From the NCBI GenBank assembly GCA_016302405.1, contig JAEDNR010000068.1, forward strand, positions 1-10,644: a stretch of 10,644 nucleotides of DNA, written 5' to 3'. This DNA is from Oscillospiraceae bacterium (GTDB lineage: Bacteria > Bacillota > Clostridia > Oscillospirales > Oscillospiraceae). Positions 7,041-10,644 of this stretch are shown here, in pieces (within the stretch, counting starts at the first letter, position 1; each line of letters opens with the position of its first letter). Below the pieces are notes generated by a model that saw only the letters and a list, made by a program, of their open reading frames with translations, ran no database searches and was not told the DNA's origin. The position numbers and the translations under genes were made by a program.

Positions 7041-7125
7041 CAGTTGACAGTGGACAGTTAAAGAGTCCCTTCGGGACAATTTTAAAAAACAAAATATGCT
7101 TATCGGCTTTCGTCAGCAAAACGAC
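7037..7125 (+). repeat. Half-element: 7-base units, CCCTTCGGG palindrome and TTATCGG block
   Basis: TTGACAG units start at 7037 and 7044, with TGGACAG at 7051. They are followed by TCCCTTCGGGA (7066-7076) and then ATGCTTATCGG and CAGCAAAACGAC. The same order of blocks occurs at 10329-10405, and the first part also in the element at 4457. It runs straight into the larger repeat at 7126. The cobS stop codon is part of its first unit. Confidence 0.75.
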
Positions 7126-7372
7126 AAATTGGAATTTGTGGAGGAAAGACTGGGCATCGAACAACGCTGTCATTCCGAACCAGTCCGCAGACTGGTGTGG
7201 GAATCTCCATCGAAATCCGAGCAGCCCATCGTCATACAGGCCGTTCTTTTGCACTGTTTTCCGGACTTCATCCATGAGAGGCGGTACTTCTATCCGGGGG
7301 ATTGCCACGCCAGGAAAGCGAACTGGCTCGCAATGACCGGGAATTCGATACCGCGCGGCAAATTTCCAATTT
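7126..7372 (+). repeat. Nested palindromic repeat, copy 1 (REPIN/MITE-like)
   Basis: The element is bounded by AAATTGGAATTTG (7126-7138) and its inverse with one extra T (7359-7372). Inside are two inverted subunits of about 40 bases, at 7169-7208 and 7297-7337. Each contains a small palindrome: ACCAGTCCGCAGACTGGT in the left one and CCAG...CTGG in the right one. By eye, 7126-7313 is identical to 8400-8587 in copy 2. Differences are GAAA versus TTT at 7314 and nine extra bases near 7348-7356. No plausible coding capacity was found; reading frames through it are short and have no ribosome binding site. Together with the half-element before it, it fills the gap between cobS and the next gene. 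Confidence 0.85.
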
Positions 7373-7421
7373 ATCTCACCGCTTCAGAATAAGTTTTTTT
7401 AACAGAAAGGCGTGATTTGGA

Positions 7422-7796
7422 ATGCACCTGATTATCGGTGGGGCGTACCAGGGAAAGCGGCAGTTTGCCGAAGAACGGTTCGGCCTGAAGACGGAGGATA
7501 TTTTTTCCTGCGCCGGGGAGGACCCGGACTTTTCCCACAAATGCCTGGACCGTCTGGAGGAATTCACCCTTGCCTGCGTGAAAGCGGGACGGGACAGTGT
7601 GGCATTTTTCCGGGAGAACCGGGAGCGCTGGGAGGATAGCGCCCTGATTCTGGGGGACATTTCCGCCGGGGTGGTGCCCGTAGACGCAGAAATGCGTGCC
7701 TGGCGGGAGGAAAACGGCCGTCTGGGCCGGTATCTGGCGGAGCAGGCCGAAAGCGTCCATAGGATCTTCTGCGGCTTGGAGCAGCGGTTAAAATGA
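7422..7796 (+). CDS. Short CobU-like P-loop protein (second CobU paralogue)
   Basis: This 124-residue protein resembles a shortened CobU. It has an N-terminal P-loop-like motif, GGAYQGKR (6-13), and a C-terminal block LGDISAGVVPVDAEMRAWREENGRLG that aligns with the family's NEVG-x-G-VVP...RxFRDxxGRxN segment (77-102). Most of the middle, including the GMP-binding histidine region, is missing. It is therefore more likely a kinase-only or regulatory form than a complete bifunctional enzyme. It could also be a degenerate paralogue. The start ATG at 7422 has GAAAGG eleven bases upstream. Its stop overlaps the ATG of the phosphatase gene (ATGA), so the pair is co-translated. It carries exactly the motif that the longer CobU in this cluster lacks. 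Confidence 0.75.
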   Translation: MHLIIGGAYQGKRQFAEERFGLKTEDIFSCAGEDPDFSHKCLDRLEEFTLACVKAGRDSVAFFRENRERWEDSALILGDISAGVVPVDAEMRAWREENGRLGRYLAEQAESVHRIFCGLEQRLK

Positions 7797-8344
7797 GCAT
7801 GGTGTATCTGATCCGCCATGGCGCCACCCGGGCAAACGAGGGCCATCTTTACTGCGGCAGTACGGACCTGCCCCTGTCGGAAAAGGGCGCCGCGGCCCTG
7901 GGGCAGCTTCACTATGAAATTGATGCCGCGCGCTATGTCACCAGCGGCATGAAAAGAACCAATGAGACCCTGGGCATTCTCTTTGGAGACGTGCCCTTTC
8001 GGGAGGACGCCGCGTTCCGGGAGGTAGACTTCGGCGCCTTTGAAATGCGGGGCTATGCGGAGCTGAAAGATGACCCTGCTTATCAGCTCTGGCTTATCGG
8101 GGATAACGAGGAAAACGTTCCTCCCGGGGGCGAAAGCGGGGCGGCAATGAAAGCGCGGGTGCTCCCTGCCTTTGCCGCTCTGGCATCCCAGCCGGGGGAC
8201 ACCGTCCTTGTCACCCACGGCGGTGTGATTGCCGCAATTATGGAAGCGGTTTTTCCCGGGGAGGGAAAAAACCGCTATCAGTGGCAGCCCCGGCCCGGCC
8301 ACGGCTACGTGGTGACCCCCACGGGCTATCAGGCGATACCATAG
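7793..8344 (+). CDS. cobC: Histidine phosphatase, probable alpha-ribazole phosphatase
   Basis: CobC-type enzymes remove the phosphate from alpha-ribazole 5'-phosphate or from the cobamide phosphate at the end of nucleotide-loop assembly. The 183-residue protein belongs to the histidine phosphatase (phosphoglycerate mutase-like) superfamily. It has LIRHGAT with catalytic His8 near the N-terminus, TSGMKRTNETL (50-60), FREVDFGAFE with an acidic residue typical of the family (about 75-84), and VTHGGVI (about 141-147) carrying the second histidine. Such phosphatases act on many substrates; the cobC assignment rests on its place in the cobT-cobU-cobS cluster. It is ATGA-coupled to the short CobU-like gene. 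ATG at 7799 is an alternative start. Confidence 0.88.
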   Translation: MSMVYLIRHGATRANEGHLYCGSTDLPLSEKGAAALGQLHYEIDAARYVTSGMKRTNETLGILFGDVPFREDAAFREVDFGAFEMRGYAELKDDPAYQLWLIGDNEENVPPGGESGAAMKARVLPAFAALASQPGDTVLVTHGGVIAAIMEAVFPGEGKNRYQWQPRPGHGYVVTPTGYQAIP

Positions 8345-8399
8345 ACCGTATATTCAAACGCCCGGAATACGCATGTCAGCTTTATTCGGCAGACAGATA

Positions 8400-8634
8400 A
8401 AATTGGAATTTGTGGAGGAAAGACTGGGCATCGAACAACGCTGTCATTCCGAACCAGTCCGCAGACTGGTGTGGGAATCTCCATCGAAATCCGAGCAGCC
8501 CATCGTCATACAGGCCGTTCTTTTGCACTGTTTTCCGGACTTCATCCATGAGAGGCGGTACTTCTATCCGGGGGATTGCCACGCCAGTTTGCGAACTGGC
8601 TCGCAATGACCGGGAATTCGGCAAATTCCAATTT
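8400..8634 (+). repeat. Nested palindromic repeat, copy 2 (REPIN/MITE-like)
   Basis: The terminal repeats AAATTGGAATTTG (8400-8412) and CAAATTCCAATTT (8622-8634) are perfect inverses. The two inner subunits are 40 bases each, at 8443-8482 and 8571-8610, in opposite orientation and about 80% alike by eye; both carry a CCAGT..ACTGG palindrome. The bases just before it (8378-8399) resemble the block leading into copy 1. This copy lies in the same orientation as copy 1, with cobU2 and cobC between them. The intact palindrome CCAGTTTGCGAACTGG at 8584-8599 suggests it is the less decayed copy. Apart from repeat-like sequence at 8378-8399, I see nothing in 8345-8399. Confidence 0.85.
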
Positions 8635-8655
8635 GCCGCGTTAACCCATACGGCT

Positions 8656-8692
8656 AAAAAACCCGCGCTGCGTTTTTTGCAGCGCGGGTTTT
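8656..8692. terminator. Bidirectional intrinsic terminator between convergent genes
   Basis: ACCCGCGCTGC (8661-8671) and GCAGCGCGGGT (8679-8689) form an 11-bp GC-rich stem with loop GTTTTTT. A-rich sequence on the left (8656-8661) and T-rich on the right (8689-8692) give a U-tail in both directions. It is placed to end the cob operon on the + strand and the lipoprotein gene on the - strand. The T-run on the + side is short (four T), so it should work better for the - strand gene. Confidence 0.85.
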
Positions 8693-8714
8693 CCATAATA
8701 CATGTGAAAAGGAA

Positions 8715-10232
8715 TCAGCCTTCCCCGGCGTCCTGCTGGGCGGCAACGATCTTGTCCAGCTGGTCGTAGTTCCAGATTTCCCGGATTTTCTTGTAGATCT
8801 CGCTGTAGGTGCGGGAGTCATCGTAGCGCCAGCCGATGCCGTATGGATTGTCTCCGGCGTAGAAATGGGTCCAGCAGGTGTCGTGGATCTCCTGGAAGAT
8901 CTTCTGTTCCTCGGCTCCCACCCTGGAATGGATGCAGAAGAGCCGTTCCAGGGGCAGCCCGTCGAGAGGCTGCAGATTGCTGACCTTGGTATAGCTGATA
9001 TTCAGGTACTTGAGGCTCTCGCATTCTGCCAGGGGGGTCAGATCCTCCAGAAAGCCGCAGTAGGCCAATTCCAGAAATTCCAGCTTTTTGCAGTTTTCAA
9101 AGCCGGACAGATCCTTGACCGAGCAGCCGGAGACGATCAGAATTTCCAGATCCGGCATATATCCCACAAAGCTCAGGTCGGACAGAGTTTCGTTGTGGCC
9201 CATGTCAATATACTTGGCTTTCCGGCAGTATTTGAGCTCCGAGACATTGCTGTCATCCACGTGGTAAACCGCCCGGATGTCCTCCTTATTGGTCAGGCAG
9301 GTGTATTTTCCAAAGTTAATCCTCCAGGCAAGCTCCGTATTGGTGAAGTCCTCCCGGATGGCGGCCAGCTCCTCGCTGGAAAGATTGCACCCGTCCAGGA
9401 TGAACGCGTCACAGCCGGTCATGATTCCCAGGGCGGCGCGAAGCTCCTCCACGCCGCTGTCGGTTAAGGTGACATTCTTGTAGGTCACGGTCTCGTCATC
9501 GGTGGAGATGGTCTTGCCGAACAGAGAGAAGGAGTAGTGGAATTTGACGCCGGGGGCCGCGTCCACCAGGGTTTTTACATCGGATACGGAAAGCTGGCAG
9601 TTCCCGCTGTTGTTCATCAGGTTCACGGTCTCGAGCTGTGTAAACTGGCCCAGCACCGGAGCCGCCTGGGCGGCCTGGGCAGGGGTGATGTCCGTCAGAT
9701 CCAAATGGGTGGTGTCCCGGGGATAGGACTGCCCCAGCAGGGTGATGGTGTAGGTAAAGGCCAGCTCCGGATAGGCCTCCTCCAGGGCTGCCAGGGTCTC
9801 GTTGGGAAGATCCGTATCCGGCAGGGACAGGGCGGTAAGCTCCGGCAGGTAGGCGAGGTTCGTAAGGACCATATCCGGGTCAAACTGCCCCTTTTCCAGT
9901 ACCAGGGAGGTGGTGTCATTCCGGGCAACCGTGCCGCCCAGCTCCACGGTGTAGGTCACTTTCACCTGGGGATTCATCCTTATATATTCCATGATCTGGG
10001 GATAGCAGGTGCTGCCGGAAAGGTCCAGCTCCTTGAGGCTGGTATAATAGGACAGCTGGGAAATATCGAATTCTGTGACCACGATGGAAAGCTGCTCCAC
10101 GGTGTCCCGGGTATCCTCCGTTGGAGCGGTAGTTTCCGTGGTGGGAGCGGCCTCACCGGGGGACTGCGTCCTCCCACAGCCGGCAAGGAGCAGGCACAGC
10201 AGCAATAATAAACACAAACGCAGGGACTTCAT
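8715..10232 (-). CDS. Lipoprotein with four ~70-residue repeats and leucine-rich repeats, function unknown
   Basis: The 505-residue protein starts MKSLRLCLLLLLCLLLAGC, a lipoprotein signal with lipobox LAGC and Cys19, so it should be anchored outside the membrane. A Thr/Pro/Glu-rich linker follows (about 20-45). Residues about 50-325 contain four degenerate repeats, each with a leucine-rich strand, a helix and a strand of the type YTVELGGTVARNDTTSL. These strands start near residues 94, 161, 233 and 303. Residues about 332-432 are more canonical leucine-rich repeats (LEILIVSGCSVKDLSGFENC, then LEFLELAYC and LKYLNISYT). The tail is rich in aromatic and charged residues. The start at 10232 is preferred over ATG at 10256 because GGAGG (10243-10247 on the - strand) is ten bases upstream. 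A binding or surface role is plausible; no enzyme motif is seen, nor any link to B12. Confidence 0.9.
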   Translation of the reverse strand: MKSLRLCLLLLLCLLLAGCGRTQSPGEAAPTTETTAPTEDTRDTVEQLSIVVTEFDISQLSYYTSLKELDLSGSTCYPQIMEYIRMNPQVKVTYTVELGGTVARNDTTSLVLEKGQFDPDMVLTNLAYLPELTALSLPDTDLPNETLAALEEAYPELAFTYTITLLGQSYPRDTTHLDLTDITPAQAAQAAPVLGQFTQLETVNLMNNSGNCQLSVSDVKTLVDAAPGVKFHYSFSLFGKTISTDDETVTYKNVTLTDSGVEELRAALGIMTGCDAFILDGCNLSSEELAAIREDFTNTELAWRINFGKYTCLTNKEDIRAVYHVDDSNVSELKYCRKAKYIDMGHNETLSDLSFVGYMPDLEILIVSGCSVKDLSGFENCKKLEFLELAYCGFLEDLTPLAECESLKYLNISYTKVSNLQPLDGLPLERLFCIHSRVGAEEQKIFQEIHDTCWTHFYAGDNPYGIGWRYDDSRTYSEIYKKIREIWNYDQLDKIVAAQQDAGEG

Positions 10233-10267
10233 CCAGGCATTGCCTCCGGTCAACATAATCTTTACGC

Positions 10268-10296
10268 ACTATACCATATTCCGGTAAAAATTGCAA
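10268..10296 (-). promoter_or_regulatory. Sigma-70-type promoter of the lipoprotein gene
   Basis: On the - strand TTGCAA (10296-10291) and TATAGT (10273-10268) are separated by exactly 17 bases. Transcription would start near 10261, giving a leader of about 29 bases with the GGAGG site. The gene is thus a single-gene unit with its own promoter. Confidence 0.8.
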
Positions 10297-10328
10297 GAAT
10301 TTCAGAAAATCTTAATAGCCCATAGGAA

Positions 10329-10426
10329 TGGACAATGGACAATAATTGTGTCCCTGCGGGAGGATTCAAAATAATGTGCTTATCGGAGCAATACAGCAAA
10401 ATGAAAAAGTGGAATTTGCCGGACTA
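10329..10426 (+). repeat. Half-element: 7-base units, CCCTGCGGG palindrome, TTATCGG block and TIR-like end
   Basis: Two TGGACAA units (10329-10342) are followed by TCCCTGCGGGA (10351-10361), GTGCTTATCGG and CAGCAAAATGA. Then GTGGAATTTG resembles the left terminus of the elements at 7126 and 8400. The order of blocks matches 7037-7138. It is cut off after about 10 bases of that terminus by the next element. Confidence 0.7.
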
Positions 10427-10644
10427 ATACCTTCCCCCGGGGGGAAGCTGTCATCCAAATCGGCGCTTCGTAAGCCGATTTGGATGACTGATGAGGAACG
10501 GCGAAATGTTCCGATTACGAATACAGTTCGTAAAAAGGTACAATCTGAAAGGCTGTACATTCTTATTTGACTGCGTACCATATCAGAAAGTGTCGCCGTT
10601 CCTCATCCGCCCCTGCGGGGCACCTTCCCCCCGGGGGAAGGTAT
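10427..10644. repeat. MITE-like element with perfect 21-bp terminal inverted repeats
   Basis: Bases 10427-10447 and 10624-10644 are perfect reverse complements (ATACCTTCCCCC... and ...GGGGGAAGGTAT), and each is itself nearly palindromic. Inside, a perfect 15-bp stem joins 10450-10464 to 10474-10488. A second perfect 15-bp inverted pair joins 10490-10504 to 10593-10607, and GCCCCTGCGGGGC (10609-10621) forms a small hairpin. There is no coding sequence. At 218 bp with no transposase, it fits a non-autonomous element that could fold along almost its whole length. The right end coincides with the end of the window, so a target duplication cannot be checked. Confidence 0.85.

Noticed and set aside
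7096..7392. Possible small proteins across the repeats (also 8373-8609 and 10346-10570)
   Set aside because: The frames exist only because the palindromic repeats lack stops; they have no ribosome binding site and the two copies differ in their ends.
7037..7421. A transposase or remnant of an insertion sequence behind the repeats
   Set aside because: No frame in this interval or elsewhere in the window shows a DDE, tyrosine or serine recombinase motif; the elements are non-autonomous.
7376..8302. Long - strand frame opposite the cobU2 and cobC genes
   Set aside because: Both + strand proteins carry recognisable family motifs and are ATGA-coupled; the antisense product shows none.
8865..10208. 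Two + strand frames (8865-9467 and 9537-10208) opposite the lipoprotein gene
   Set aside because: The - strand has a signal peptide, lipobox, promoter and ribosome binding site; the + strand frames are rich in Gly and Gln with no motif.

Overview
The window looks like a chromosomal piece of a GC-rich anaerobic Firmicute, most likely a gut Clostridia/Oscillospirales-type bacterium. This is inferred from the strong AGGAGG-type ribosome binding sites, the Firmicute-style ECF transporter, the tight ATGA-coupled operon, and many short palindromic repeats. No taxonomic marker gene is present, so the assignment is tentative.

Left and middle (about 150-8344, + strand): a corrinoid (vitamin B12) uptake and salvage cluster. 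A sigma-70-type promoter precedes a leader that I read as a cobalamin riboswitch followed by an intrinsic terminator. The genes after it are: an ECF transporter T component, a fused double ATPase, a candidate substrate-binding S component, a TIM-barrel protein of unknown role, cobT, a cobU-like gene, cobS, a second short cobU-like gene, and an alpha-ribazole phosphatase-like gene (cobC). Most junctions overlap by four bases (ATGA or GTGA), so the genes are probably co-translated. The logic is import of a corrinoid such as cobinamide, activation to GDP-cobinamide (CobU), activation of the lower-ligand base (CobT), joining of the two (CobS), and dephosphorylation (CobC). No corrin-ring synthesis gene and no adenosyltransferase is in the window.

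The operon is interrupted in three intergenic places by non-coding repeats. One family is built of 7-base units (TTGACAA and variants) around a CCCTTCGGG palindrome. A second is a 235-247 bp nested palindrome, present in two nearly identical direct copies that flank the cobU2-cobC pair. A third, with perfect 21-bp terminal inverted repeats, ends exactly at the window edge. The stop codons of the TIM-barrel gene and of cobS lie inside the 7-base arrays.

Right (8656-10296): a bidirectional terminator separates the cluster from a convergent gene on the - strand, with its own good promoter. It encodes a lipoprotein with four degenerate repeats of about 70 residues followed by leucine-rich repeats. 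Its function is unknown and it need not be related to B12.

The most interesting points are the split or duplicated CobU-like pair, the unassigned TIM-barrel and S-component proteins inside the riboswitch-controlled cluster, and the repeats that punctuate the operon.
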